Of a stretch of 38,928 bases of DNA, positions 1 to 7,959 are shown in pieces (the first letter of the stretch is position 1; every line of letters begins with the position of its first letter). Both the position numbers and the translations under genes were made by a program. Under the pieces are notes generated by a model. That model was given only the letters and a program-made list of their open reading frames with translations, searched no databases and had not been told where the DNA came from. The stretch covers positions 1 through 38,928 of the forward strand of contig CAMEFI010000027.1 in assembly GCA_945915475.1 (NCBI GenBank), given 5' to 3'. Source of the DNA: an uncultured Clostridium sp. GTDB taxonomy: Bacteria; Bacillota; Clostridia; Lachnospirales; Lachnospiraceae.

Positions 1-14
1 CATACATTTTCCCT

Positions 15-20
15 TGTCAA
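15..20 (-). promoter_or_regulatory. Consensus -35 box at window edge, with A/T-rich upstream tract
   Basis: Read on the minus strand, TTGACA is preceded by an A/T-rich stretch (positions 21-50) resembling an UP element. The -10 box would lie beyond the left end of the window, so this is probably a strong promoter for a gene outside it. Its target is unknown. Confidence 0.4.
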
Positions 21-80
21 CAACTTTTTTAAACTTTTTCGACAAATTTTCAGACGGGTAAAAAACCAGAAAAAGCATCC

Positions 81-109
81 CGAAAACATTTCAAAAAATG
101 TCAGAAATG
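81..109 (-). terminator. Possible weak terminator after the CvpA gene
   Basis: On the minus strand CATTTC (104-109) pairs with GAAATG (87-92) and is followed by TTTTCG. The stem is short and AT-rich, so this is a weak candidate for ending the LysM/DUF5711/CvpA unit. Confidence 0.3.
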
Positions 110-116
110 ACAAAAC

Positions 117-821
117 TTAAAGAAACAGAACTCTTGTCAGATCCCCAATAATATCAACGAATACATTATTATCGTATAACATTTTCAAGACAGACACTTC
201 AGAAATCTCCTCTATTAACATGTGACTCCATTCCATGGTACTTGTAACTGACAAAACCAGAAAAAAAAGCCATATCAAAGTCAACCCCTTAACGGCTCCT
301 AATACTGCCCCGCCACATTTATCAATCGAGCGAAGAATCGGCAACTTTGATAGTCCTTTTGTTGCTCCTCCAAGGAAAAAGAAAAAAATTCTACAGAACA
401 GCACCAGGACCAAAAAAACCACTGCATTCACTATAACCAGTGCAATCGACTTTGCTATATAATCATATACACCGGTTGCCTGTAAGATATCATACATCTC
501 CGTGTTATTATTATTTAATATATTATCCTTCATCGTCTCTGGCAAAGGCAATTCTTCAATCAATGCAATTTGCACACCCTTTGACGTCTCTTCTGCCATC
601 TCAGAGAACTGCAGCTTGTCTGAAACATATCCTGCAAGATTCTCATTTACTTTTGTATTCCGTTCTATGTAGCCACTTACATGCGGCGCAACATATATGG
701 CTATCATTATACTTGCTATAAGCCCTGCAACGGATACCAGTACACGAAATAACCCCTGACAGCAACCTGCTATAACACAAATTAAAAAAACAATTCCAAT
801 TACTATACTTACTGTATTCAT
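117..821 (-). CDS. CvpA family membrane protein
   Basis: A 234-residue integral membrane protein with about four hydrophobic segments: the N-terminal 25 residues, about 26-48, about 125-155 and about 170-200. The N-terminal pattern and the Gly-rich third segment match the CvpA family. Members of that family are poorly understood and have been linked to colicin V production, envelope stress and purine-repressor operons. The ATG overlaps the TGA of the upstream DUF5711 gene as ATGA (818-821), indicating translational coupling. The loop between segments 2 and 3 is long (about 70 residues) and probably extracytoplasmic. The family call is fairly secure; a specific function cannot be stated. Confidence 0.75.
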   Translation of the reverse strand: MNTVSIVIGIVFLICVIAGCCQGLFRVLVSVAGLIASIMIAIYVAPHVSGYIERNTKVNENLAGYVSDKLQFSEMAEETSKGVQIALIEELPLPETMKDNILNNNNTEMYDILQATGVYDYIAKSIALVIVNAVVFLVLVLFCRIFFFFLGGATKGLSKLPILRSIDKCGGAVLGAVKGLTLIWLFFLVLSVTSTMEWSHMLIEEISEVSVLKMLYDNNVFVDIIGDLTRVLFL

Positions 822-2140
822 TTTGTTTCCTTTTCACTTACGTGTTTCAATCTTACAACTTCCGATCCGCTGTCATATAGCACAATATACCGATTACTAT
901 ATCCTGTGGGAATCATATCTACAACATTTTTAGAAAATGTATAATTAAATTTCAGTTTTCCCTTCACCGTGTATATTTCACATTGCGTCCCGCCTGTAAG
1001 CACTATTTCATCTTGAAGCATACGAATGCTTTCATATCGGAAATCTATCTTCTGTGTCATTATCTTTCTACCACTTGTATTATAAAGGTCCAAAACATAT
1101 GGTGCTTTTTCTTCCCCATTCTTCACTTCTTCATCATTTGAAAGCACTACCCCAACATATTTTTCATTGTAAATTACGCTTTGAATCTCTTTTTTTAGGG
1201 AAATAACTGCCTTTTCACTCGGTTTTTCACGCATGGAATAAAGAATTAACTGATTATCTCCAAATGCACAGATTGTATTATTATCCAAAAATTCCACCTT
1301 GGGTATAATGGTGTCATCAAACTGATAACCACCCATCAGTCTATCTGCATTTTCGTTCACACCTACCGGTCCAAAATTATATGCTGCCAATCCATTCTTC
1401 ACATCTACGCCATCTAAATACAAATAGGTAGAAAATAATTTCGTGCCATCGTTTGACAGATCCATATCCATTGGATATCCGCTTTTGTCAATCGTTGTCT
1501 GTATTTCCGAAATCGGATCCCCATTTTTATCATAAATGTTAATATAATTTTCTTTTTCTCCCTCGAGAATAACAGCAAATTCTCCCTGTGAGGCTACTGC
1601 TATATCACAAATTTTGTATGGCATTGTGGTACTGCTCACTTTTCCTTCATCGTTAAAAATATATACATCATTTCCATTCAGATCTGCAATCGCCACATAT
1701 TTATCCGAAACATCCGCTGTTGGCATCTTCATTGCAAACGTCTCATTCCACACTGCTTTTCCCTTGGCATCCACATAAGTTGCTCCGTCCTTACTATATT
1801 TAAGAAGTGAATCCTGATATGGAATATAATCCAACATGGATGCATTTTTAACACTTGTCTCTTCCACGACCTCAAATCCATTATAACCTGTACCAGCAAT
1901 GAAAAAATAAGTTGCAATTACAATTACGAAAAGTAAAAGTAGAAAAATCCCTTTCGGAATATTGGCAAGCATTCTCTTAGATAACTCTCTTGGCATTTCA
2001 TTCTCGTCATCCACATCTTCCTCTTCGTTATTCCCCTCCGGCATCTCTACTACATTGTCCGGCGCTTCATCCTCACTTTTGTAAACTGTGAAACGCTGCA
2101 TAATTGAATTCATTTTATTGGTCTTTTGCTTCTTTTTCAT
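818..2140 (-). CDS. DUF5711-like single-pass membrane protein with beta-propeller-like exterior
   Basis: A 440-residue protein. The first 55 residues are charged and acidic and probably cytoplasmic. One transmembrane helix follows at about 64-86, then an extracytoplasmic domain of about 350 residues. That domain has repeated short beta-strand blocks with Asp/Gly turns (for example YVAIADLNGNDVYIF and KLFSTYLYLDG), as in WD40/PQQ-like propellers. The overall organisation matches the DUF5711 family seen in Lachnospiraceae. The start has AAAGG eight bases upstream. It is coupled by a 4-bp overlap to the CvpA gene downstream and lies 81 bp after the LysM gene. Function is unknown; an envelope sensing or scaffolding role is inference. 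Confidence 0.65.
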   Translation of the reverse strand: MKKKQKTNKMNSIMQRFTVYKSEDEAPDNVVEMPEGNNEEEDVDDENEMPRELSKRMLANIPKGIFLLLLFVIVIATYFFIAGTGYNGFEVVEETSVKNASMLDYIPYQDSLLKYSKDGATYVDAKGKAVWNETFAMKMPTADVSDKYVAIADLNGNDVYIFNDEGKVSSTTMPYKICDIAVASQGEFAVILEGEKENYINIYDKNGDPISEIQTTIDKSGYPMDMDLSNDGTKLFSTYLYLDGVDVKNGLAAYNFGPVGVNENADRLMGGYQFDDTIIPKVEFLDNNTICAFGDNQLILYSMREKPSEKAVISLKKEIQSVIYNEKYVGVVLSNDEEVKNGEEKAPYVLDLYNTSGRKIMTQKIDFRYESIRMLQDEIVLTGGTQCEIYTVKGKLKFNYTFSKNVVDMIPTGYSNRYIVLYDSGSEVVRLKHVSEKETK

Positions 2141-2182
2141 GTTCCATACCTTTTCCTATATTACACAGAATGTATCTAATCT

Positions 2183-2200
2183 AATATAGTATACTATATT
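2183..2200. promoter_or_regulatory. Perfect 18-bp palindrome upstream of the DUF5711 gene
   Basis: AATATAGTATACTATATT is a perfect dyad in the 81-bp gap between the LysM and DUF5711 genes, about 45 bp upstream of the DUF5711 start. It contains TATACT and TATATT hexamers on the minus strand, so it may be an operator overlapping a -10 region. No good -35 box was found. Confidence 0.3.
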
Positions 2201-2221
2201 TTTTAAAAAGGTACTAGCATT

Positions 2222-3343
2222 TTATTTTTGTATCGTTGGAATCACAATTTTATCCCCTTCATGTAAATCATCTGCCTCCCCCAATCCATTGGCCTCCATA
2301 AGTTCCGCAACATATCCAACTGAATTATACATTTTGAAACTGATGGATGACAAAGTGTCTCCATTTTGTACCGTATAATATTGTGGCAGATTCGCCGCTA
2401 CTGACTTTGCTTTTCCTTCCGAAGCAGACACCGTCTTATCCGGCTCTTCCCTTTTCTCATTCTCAATCCGTGTCATTTTTTCACTGATTGCTTTGTCTTG
2501 CTCCTGTTGCCCCAAAAGGGTTACTCCATTTTCCTCAAGAGAAAGCTCAACCTTCTCTAACATCTGGTAATTGCTAAACACTGCCACCCCTAATGCCAAC
2601 ACTGCAATTGTAAGACACGCACAGATTGCCTGCAGTCGTCGATTGATACGTTCTATTTTTGCATTTCTTGCACGCTCTTCCATTATTTTTTTGTAATTTC
2701 TTAAAACTGCTTCATCTTTTTGTTCTACCGCATCTTCTCTTGTCGTTTCCACATCTCCCTTGGATTCGATCATGAAATTCTGCATAGCTTCGTTGCGTGC
2801 ATAATAAATATAATATCCGCTCTGACGTCGCAGTCCATCCTCATCCATCAAATAAAATGCATCTTCTCCTTCTAATGCATCCATTATATATAATACTTTA
2901 TCAGGCCCGGCAAAATTATCCATATGCAGACGCACAATCATATCATTTACTTCTGTAGAAAATCCCATTCTCGAGAGAAACCATCCTACTACTTCTAAAT
3001 CAGGAAAATAGGTCTTTACCTCCTGATAAATATAACTCCATGTCTCTCCGTCAAATGTTGTCTCTTCCAGATCAAGTTCTAAATTCTGCGCCGCCAATGC
3101 CCCACTAATATAGATCACATCCGCTTGTCCGTTCCGCTGTACTTCCCCTACTAAGATTGCGCCTCTGGCAAATGTCGAATTGGGATTTGCCAACTGTTTT
3201 AAATAGGTCATCACATAATCTTCCATGTAAATCCGCCTTTTCCCGGAAGGCATTCCAATCTGGCGGATGTTCTTCGGCAATGTAATTCCTGCAAAAATGT
3301 TATCTTCTGTGCTCTCTTCCCTGTCATACACAATTTCTATCAT
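2222..3343 (-). CDS. Membrane-anchored LysM protein with an MPN/JAB-like N-terminal domain
   Basis: Starting at 3343 the protein has 373 residues. An in-frame ATG three codons upstream (3352) abuts the AAAGG Shine-Dalgarno, so the ATG eight bases after AGGA is preferred. Numbering here is from the upstream ATG. Residues about 44-195 resemble an MPN (Mov34/JAB1) fold: a GEV strand (Glu70), IYISGALAA, VVGWFLSRMGF (about 121-131) and VLYIMDALEGEDAFYL. The catalytic HxH of JAMM metalloproteases is replaced by LSR, so it should not be a peptidase. A transmembrane helix follows at about 242-262, then a coiled coil and a C-terminal LysM domain (about 325-373, YYTVQNGDTLSSIS). LysM binds peptidoglycan, so the MPN-like domain would be cytoplasmic. 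The LysM call is secure; the MPN call is an inference by eye. Confidence 0.75.
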   Translation of the reverse strand: MIEIVYDREESTEDNIFAGITLPKNIRQIGMPSGKRRIYMEDYVMTYLKQLANPNSTFARGAILVGEVQRNGQADVIYISGALAAQNLELDLEETTFDGETWSYIYQEVKTYFPDLEVVGWFLSRMGFSTEVNDMIVRLHMDNFAGPDKVLYIMDALEGEDAFYLMDEDGLRRQSGYYIYYARNEAMQNFMIESKGDVETTREDAVEQKDEAVLRNYKKIMEERARNAKIERINRRLQAICACLTIAVLALGVAVFSNYQMLEKVELSLEENGVTLLGQQEQDKAISEKMTRIENEKREEPDKTVSASEGKAKSVAANLPQYYTVQNGDTLSSISFKMYNSVGYVAELMEANGLGEADDLHEGDKIVIPTIQK

Positions 3344-3410
3344 GATTTCCATCCTTTCCGTGACATTTTTGCTTTTCTTACCATATCACCTTCTTATTCC
3401 TTATCATGTC

Positions 3411-3462
3411 TAAAAATGTCTCCCACAATGTAAAAATGTCCGCAAAACACGGAAGGATTATA
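3411..3462 (-). promoter_or_regulatory. Candidate promoter and direct repeats upstream of the LysM gene
   Basis: On the minus strand a TATAAT box (3457-3462) lies 17 bp from a poor -35 hexamer (ATGTCG). Two exact copies of TAAAAATGTC (plus-strand reading) at 3411-3420 and 3431-3440 are spaced by 20 bp, two helical turns. An inverted GACATTTTT lies at 3362-3370. They sit downstream of the -10, where a repressor could bind. The promoter call is weak; the repeats are plain in the sequence. Confidence 0.3.
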
Positions 3463-3525
3463 TTTTGTTATACACAATACGACATAAGATTTTTGATTAA
3501 AACATGCTCAAATTGTCTACACTAA

Positions 3526-3534
3526 CATACAATA
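3526..3534 (+). promoter_or_regulatory. Possible sporulation-type -10 element upstream of yyaC
   Basis: CATACAATA fits the known sigma-E (CATACAnT) and sigma-K (CATAnnnTA) -10 consensus. It lies about 45 bp upstream of the yyaC start. No convincing -35 element was seen, so this rests on one motif plus the gene's sporulation role. Confidence 0.3.
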
Positions 3535-3578
3535 TAAGGTAAGCAATGCTTTCCTAATTCAAAAACAGGAGGTTACTT

Positions 3579-4133
3579 ATGAGTCCTTGCTACTATAATG
3601 CTTTTGAAAAAGGTGCAGATTTCCAACTGAATCGGGAACTGTGCCACATCTTACACGAAAAGCAAGTACCCGTTGACAGTACCGTCATCTTATGCATTGG
3701 AACTGACCGTGCAACGGGAGATTGTCTGGGTCCTCTCGTAGGTGATTATTTAAAAAAATCTTTACCACATACCGCCATTTACGGAACTTTAGAACGTCCT
3801 GTACATGCATTGAATTTGGAGGCAACAATTGAAGAAATCTATCATAATTATGATAATCCATTCATTATAGCCATCGATGCATCCCTTGGTACAAAAGAAC
3901 ATATCGGCTATGCAACATTGAGCCATTCACCTCTTCTCCCCGGAAAAGGAGTTAATAAAAAACTGCCTGCGATAGGAAATCTCTCCATCACAGGCATTGT
4001 AAATGTTGCCGGTTTTCCAAATTCAATTCTATTACAAAGCACAAGGTTGCACACCGTAATGACGCTTGCTACCTGCATTAGCAATGCCATCAGCTGGTAT
4101 TTTCTAGAGGATTACCTGCCTGCCCCTTTGTAG
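3579..4133 (+). CDS. yyaC: Spore protease YyaC
   Basis: A 184-residue protein of the DUF1256/YyaC family, related in fold to the germination protease GPR and hydrogenase maturation peptidases. Diagnostic blocks are CIGTDRATGDCLGPLVGD (about 41-58), YGTLERPVHALNLE (about 67-80), IIAIDASLG (about 95-103) and GNLSITGIVNVAGF near the C-terminus. It is found in endospore formers and is thought to act during sporulation; its substrate is not settled. AGGAGGT lies at the expected distance from the ATG. The last 22 bp overlap the 3' end of the convergent coiled-coil gene. Its presence is good evidence that the host forms spores. Confidence 0.9.
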   Translation: MSPCYYNAFEKGADFQLNRELCHILHEKQVPVDSTVILCIGTDRATGDCLGPLVGDYLKKSLPHTAIYGTLERPVHALNLEATIEEIYHNYDNPFIIAIDASLGTKEHIGYATLSHSPLLPGKGVNKKLPAIGNLSITGIVNVAGFPNSILLQSTRLHTVMTLATCISNAISWYFLEDYLPAPL

Positions 4134-5227
4134 GCAGCAATCGCTTCTGATACAGTATCCGCAGTTCCATCTTCCATCAGGGAAATCAAATCTGCCACCT
4201 TTGATGAGGTACAAAAATCTTTTCCTAATATTGCTCCATAATTATTGGCAATTGCCAAAGAAGAATTCTGAATATCCTCATCCAACACTGCCATGTGCTC
4301 TTCAATCTCTTCTATATTCACCTTCATCTGTTCTAACTTACCAAGTCTTCTGTCGTTTACCTCATTGGTTAGAATCTGCTTTGTCTCATTCTCAAAGACC
4401 GTCATGGCATCCTGCTTCTCCCGACTGATCTGATCCAGCTCCTCCTCTAACTCATCCAATTTATCGTCATACTTGTCTAATCCGTACTGGCTATCGTCCT
4501 TATCTTTGTTGATCTTATTACGAATCGCTTTCATTTGCCGCTTATTCGCTGCAATCTTATCTTTGATGTTCCTTCCTTCTAACAAGGTATTATAATGCTT
4601 AATCTTAATCCGATTGATAATCAACACATAAATGAATGTAAGCAAAAAGAGTACAAGAGACGTAACTAACGTGCACAAGTACATCTGACTGCTATTGTTC
4701 TTAAAAAATACACGAGCCGACAAAATATATACGATGGACGGCACACCAATATACGCAATCAGAACCGTGACAATCAAAGTAATAATTTCCAGAAAACGCT
4801 TTGTCATAAAAAGGGAATAGAAAAAACTGCCACGGCAAAACGGTGGAACATGATGAGCCTTAAAAAGTGTACGCATCTCCACCTGTAATTGTCGGTTCTC
4901 TTCCGTTAATTCTGCCGTCTCATAGGATACTCTTTCATCCACCCGCTTGGACTTTGCCTTATCTCTCTTGGCCCGAACACTCCTGCTCTTACTCTTATTG
5001 GCATCAATCTGATCATCATATGTCTTCTCAATCTCATTCTTCCTTCTTCGAATCGTCTGAGCAATCTCATCCTGAATCGACTTCTCTTCCGTGACAATCG
5101 CTTTCTTTAAATTCTTTTCCTGATTCTTATATTCATTTAATTCCTTCTTCAGCTGTTCAACTGCTTCTAAATCTGTCTGTACCTGATATAGATAATCTAC
5201 ATTCTCATTAAATACACTATCCTGCAT
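4112..5227 (-). CDS. Two-helix membrane protein with long flanking coiled coils
   Basis: A 371-residue protein starting at MQDSVFNENV. An upstream in-frame GTG/ATG at 5251/5248 is possible, but AGAGG is seven bases before 5227. Residues about 15-115 are highly charged heptad-rich helix, two hydrophobic segments lie at about 145-170 and 180-205, and another coiled coil runs about 220-340. The protein ends in a small domain carrying LISLMEDGTADTVSEAIAAY, reminiscent of short helical segments in uncharacterised Firmicute membrane proteins. I do not recognise a named family. The long cytoplasmic helices suggest a structural or scaffolding role. It is monocistronic and convergent with yyaC, overlapping it by 22 bp. 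Confidence 0.7.
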   Translation of the reverse strand: MQDSVFNENVDYLYQVQTDLEAVEQLKKELNEYKNQEKNLKKAIVTEEKSIQDEIAQTIRRRKNEIEKTYDDQIDANKSKSRSVRAKRDKAKSKRVDERVSYETAELTEENRQLQVEMRTLFKAHHVPPFCRGSFFYSLFMTKRFLEIITLIVTVLIAYIGVPSIVYILSARVFFKNNSSQMYLCTLVTSLVLFLLTFIYVLIINRIKIKHYNTLLEGRNIKDKIAANKRQMKAIRNKINKDKDDSQYGLDKYDDKLDELEEELDQISREKQDAMTVFENETKQILTNEVNDRRLGKLEQMKVNIEEIEEHMAVLDEDIQNSSLAIANNYGAILGKDFCTSSKVADLISLMEDGTADTVSEAIAAYKGAGR

Positions 5228-5287
5228 ATTACTGCCTCTCTTCCACATCACACAATACTGTCATGTATTCTCACTTTTTATATTGAT

Positions 5288-5316
5288 ATCTTATCAAACC
5301 TACTCCATAAATACAA
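5288..5316 (-). promoter_or_regulatory. Promoter of the coiled-coil membrane protein gene
   Basis: On the minus strand TTGTAT (5311-5316) and TAAGAT (5288-5293) are separated by 17 bp. They are about 60 bp upstream of the start codon. Confidence 0.45.
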
Positions 5317-5378
5317 CCGTTTTCGACAATTCCCCTCTGTGTTCAAATAATATTCATAATCTTTTAAGTCTTGAACCA

Positions 5379-5407
5379 TTGTCATTAAGTCCATTTTATT
5401 ATATACT
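5379..5407 (+). promoter_or_regulatory. Promoter of the CBS-domain gene
   Basis: TTGTCA (5379-5384) and TATACT (5402-5407) are separated by 17 bp. Transcription would start near 5414, giving a leader of about 30 bases with the Shine-Dalgarno GGGAGGTG at 5432-5439. Confidence 0.6.
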
Positions 5408-5445
5408 ATATATAGTGTTTTTTAGTGTAATGGGAGGTGAACGCA

Positions 5446-5847
5446 ATTAATATATTATTCTTTTTAACTCCAAAAGCAGAGGTAGCCTATCTTGAAGAGG
5501 ACTATTCCTTAAGACAGGTTCTTGAGAAGATGGAATATCACAAATATTCATCTATTCCGATCCTTAATAATGCCGGTGAATACATTGGTTCCTTGACCGA
5601 GGGTGATATTCTATGGTACTTGCGACACAATGATATTGCAACCGCATTGAAATGGCCGGAAAGCCTGCATCTTACAGATATACCAAGGCGTCAGGACTAT
5701 GAGCCTGTCAATGCCAGTTCTAATATGGAAGACCTGCTTTCCAAAATCGTCCAGCAGAATTTCGTGCCCGTTGTGGATGATTGCGATAAATTCATTGGCA
5801 TCATTACAAGACGTGATGTCATACAATATTACTATGATCGTACATAA
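5446..5847 (+). CDS. CBS-pair protein, probably initiated at ATT
   Basis: A stand-alone pair of CBS domains, about 133 residues. The first CBS (about 10-60) contains YSSIPILNNAGEYIGSLTEGD; the second (about 75-130) contains VPVVDDCDKFIGIITRRD. CBS pairs bind adenosyl nucleotides or c-di-AMP and usually regulate partner proteins. The start is unusual. The only canonical codon in frame upstream is a GTG at 5437, which lies inside the Shine-Dalgarno GGGAGGTG. The ATT at 5446 is eight bases after GGAGG and would give MNILFFLTPK, which fits the N-terminus I recall for this family. The gene is monocistronic, with its own promoter and a terminator at 5881-5911. The protein is secure; the ATT start is a strong inference. 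Confidence 0.8.
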   Translation: MNILFFLTPKAEVAYLEEDYSLRQVLEKMEYHKYSSIPILNNAGEYIGSLTEGDILWYLRHNDIATALKWPESLHLTDIPRRQDYEPVNASSNMEDLLSKIVQQNFVPVVDDCDKFIGIITRRDVIQYYYDRT

Positions 5848-5880
5848 TTTTGTAAAATAACCGAATCGGGAAATATGAGA

Positions 5881-5911
5881 AAAAGAACTGCCATGAGATA
5901 GCAGTTCTTTT
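5881..5911. terminator. Bidirectional terminator between CBS and HD-GYP genes
   Basis: AAAAGAACTGC (5881-5891) pairs perfectly with GCAGTTCTTTT (5901-5911) across a 9-base loop. T-rich flanks on both sides let it serve both convergent genes. Confidence 0.85.
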
Positions 5912-5914
5912 TTC

Positions 5915-6997
5915 TTACATATATTCTTCTAGTCGTTTCGGATCAATTTTAATCCGATTATCCATAGTCTTCATAATATTCTGAATCTGAATCTGTTGAT
6001 AAACACTGTCTAATCCTAAATTATACAACTGATTCCTGTCAAATCCTAATATAACGGGTCTTAAAATATCTTTATCATTCTCTCCGAGAACTAAGCCCTT
6101 CTCATGATTCGTCAGTTCAACGCAAACACCCGGATAAAGAATCTTAATACTGTCTAACAAATGCTTGACCATCATAGGATCATAAAGATCCGGACGGCTT
6201 TGCAACATTCTGACTGCATCAATCTCCGTACGGGGATCCATTCCGATCTGCATGGCTGTATACTCATCATATGCATTTGCAACCACTAATACTTTTACGA
6301 TATCTGAGATATTCTTCGGCGCATTCTCCGGTAAATACTGCAGCTGACATAAATGCATCAAGGTTCCTTTCACACCAGCTGGTAGCTTATATGAACTTGA
6401 GATCTTATCAATTCCTAAAATGACCGCACGCGCAACCTGTCCTTTTTCCTCATCTGTGAGATTCTCTGTCTTACCCCGAAGCTCCGGCTTCAAATTCAGC
6501 TTTCCCAGATCGTGTAAAAATGCAGCCACTACAACTTCATTCTGTTCCATTAAACCAAAACCGGCCCGGTGTGAAATCAAAGCTGCCAAAATGGCAACAT
6601 TCAATGCGTGCTTATATACATAATCCTCCGGACTTCTCAAATTCTGGTTAAAATTAATCTTATGATATAAATTACCAAACTGCTTCAGCAGATCATCCGT
6701 CTCTTGCATGAGATTTGCAGGTTCTTTATTCATCATAATTGTATTCAATTCCTCACGAAGGCGAAATACCTCCATTGTCTGAAAACGCTCAAATTGCATC
6801 TCTTCCATGCTCATTGGTGGAAGTGGCTCTGCCGGCTCTAACACATATAATCCAATCAAGCCAAAATTCTTCACGCTTTCAATACCCTGCTTCGTAATCT
6901 TATCATTACGCCCATACAACAGGATTCCACTTTTATTGTATATTGGTCGTGCAAGTCGCATGCCCACCTTTAAGTCTTCTGCTTTTACATAAATCAA
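5915..6997 (-). CDS. Degenerate HD-GYP-like (HD domain) signalling protein
   Basis: A protein of about 360 residues. The N-terminal segment VKAEDLKVGMRLARPIYN is the module that usually precedes HD-GYP domains. The HD domain keeps the first His (KHALNVAILAA) and the HD pair (FLHDLGKL), but the HHE motif reads MHLCQL and the GYP loop is missing. HD-GYP proteins degrade cyclic-di-GMP; this one has lost much of the metal site and may act as a sensor. Start: an ATG at 7030 has no good ribosome site, whereas a TTG at 6997 is seven bases from a perfect GGAGGG (7005-7010), giving MIYVKAEDLK. It follows the unknown 271-residue gene in an apparent operon and ends at a strong terminator. Confidence 0.8.
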   Translation of the reverse strand: MIYVKAEDLKVGMRLARPIYNKSGILLYGRNDKITKQGIESVKNFGLIGLYVLEPAEPLPPMSMEEMQFERFQTMEVFRLREELNTIMMNKEPANLMQETDDLLKQFGNLYHKINFNQNLRSPEDYVYKHALNVAILAALISHRAGFGLMEQNEVVVAAFLHDLGKLNLKPELRGKTENLTDEEKGQVARAVILGIDKISSSYKLPAGVKGTLMHLCQLQYLPENAPKNISDIVKVLVVANAYDEYTAMQIGMDPRTEIDAVRMLQSRPDLYDPMMVKHLLDSIKILYPGVCVELTNHEKGLVLGENDKDILRPVILGFDRNQLYNLGLDSVYQQIQIQNIMKTMDNRIKIDPKRLEEYM

Positions 6998-7045
6998 TAT
7001 CTTACCCTCCGTTCTAATCTCGTTCTCCATATATTACCTTATATT

Positions 7046-7861
7046 TTACCATTCTATTGGGCAAATATCAACGACAGAAACTTGTTTTTTGTGATACTGT
7101 TCCGGTCTCTGTACCGACAACAATCTTCCATATTCTTTCGGCATCTTTTTTCCATTCCATTCATAACGCAATCCGCTATATAATTTTCTTCCATTGGTTC
7201 TACAAGTTTTTTCTGACTCACCCATCACGAGATATCCCGTCTCATAATAAATGCACTCTGTATATTTCCGATCCCATCTGTCCACAAGAAAGATTGCTAC
7301 ATCAAAATGATCCATTCTCTTTACCCACATCTCATCTTCTGTATACACATGCAATACAATTCCCCATTCCTGATATAAGATCTTCAATAAATTTGTTACC
7401 CATTGGGATTCTTTATCTGCCACCAAAAACATTTCTTCAAATCTGTCTTTTGCCACCAAAAACAGCATCAGCAGATTCTTCGGATTCCACGCATCATCCC
7501 GGATAACCATCACCAACTTCCGCCTGTCCCCATTCTTCTCTTTTGCATATGGTGTTTTTTCTAACAATTGATCCATAATATATGCTCTATGGCACATGAA
7601 TTCTTCCCTCTTGGCTTCCCATAGCATTTCTTGAATCTCCAATTGTTCAGCTGCCGGTGTATCTGCATTTACAACAGCATTCTGAACAGAAAACCTTCGG
7701 ATTACCCTCCAAATCTCACACTCGAATTTTTTCTTTTTTATTTCTCCAAAAGTAATCTGAAGTATGCTTAGCCCTGGCGTTTTTTGTATTTTCCACTTTA
7801 CTTTCTTTTGTCCTTTTACCACTTTACAATAAATATAATCAACGTCCTCTTTCTTCTTCAT
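7046..7861 (-). CDS. Uncharacterised 271-residue protein
   Basis: No family was recognised. The protein is soluble and rich in Lys, Trp and Tyr, with no signal peptide or membrane segment. Residues about 115-200 alternate hydrophobic strands and helices (KLVMVIRDD, LLMLFLVAKD, GIVLHVYTED, FDVAIFLVDR), as in a Rossmann-like alpha/beta fold. The N-terminal 60 residues look like a small beta domain. A run of AGGATGGGTGA precedes the ATG. It is upstream of, and probably co-transcribed with, the HD-GYP-like gene, so a signalling link is possible but unproven. Confidence 0.6.
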   Translation of the reverse strand: MKKKEDVDYIYCKVVKGQKKVKWKIQKTPGLSILQITFGEIKKKKFECEIWRVIRRFSVQNAVVNADTPAAEQLEIQEMLWEAKREEFMCHRAYIMDQLLEKTPYAKEKNGDRRKLVMVIRDDAWNPKNLLMLFLVAKDRFEEMFLVADKESQWVTNLLKILYQEWGIVLHVYTEDEMWVKRMDHFDVAIFLVDRWDRKYTECIYYETGYLVMGESEKTCRTNGRKLYSGLRYEWNGKKMPKEYGRLLSVQRPEQYHKKQVSVVDICPIEW

Positions 7862-7959
7862 TCACCCATCCTGCACCTATCATCAATACCTTGGCCTTTC
7901 TTTCCGAAATGCCTATGTATTATTTCTTAACTATATGGTATGTAACAATATTCTCTGCC

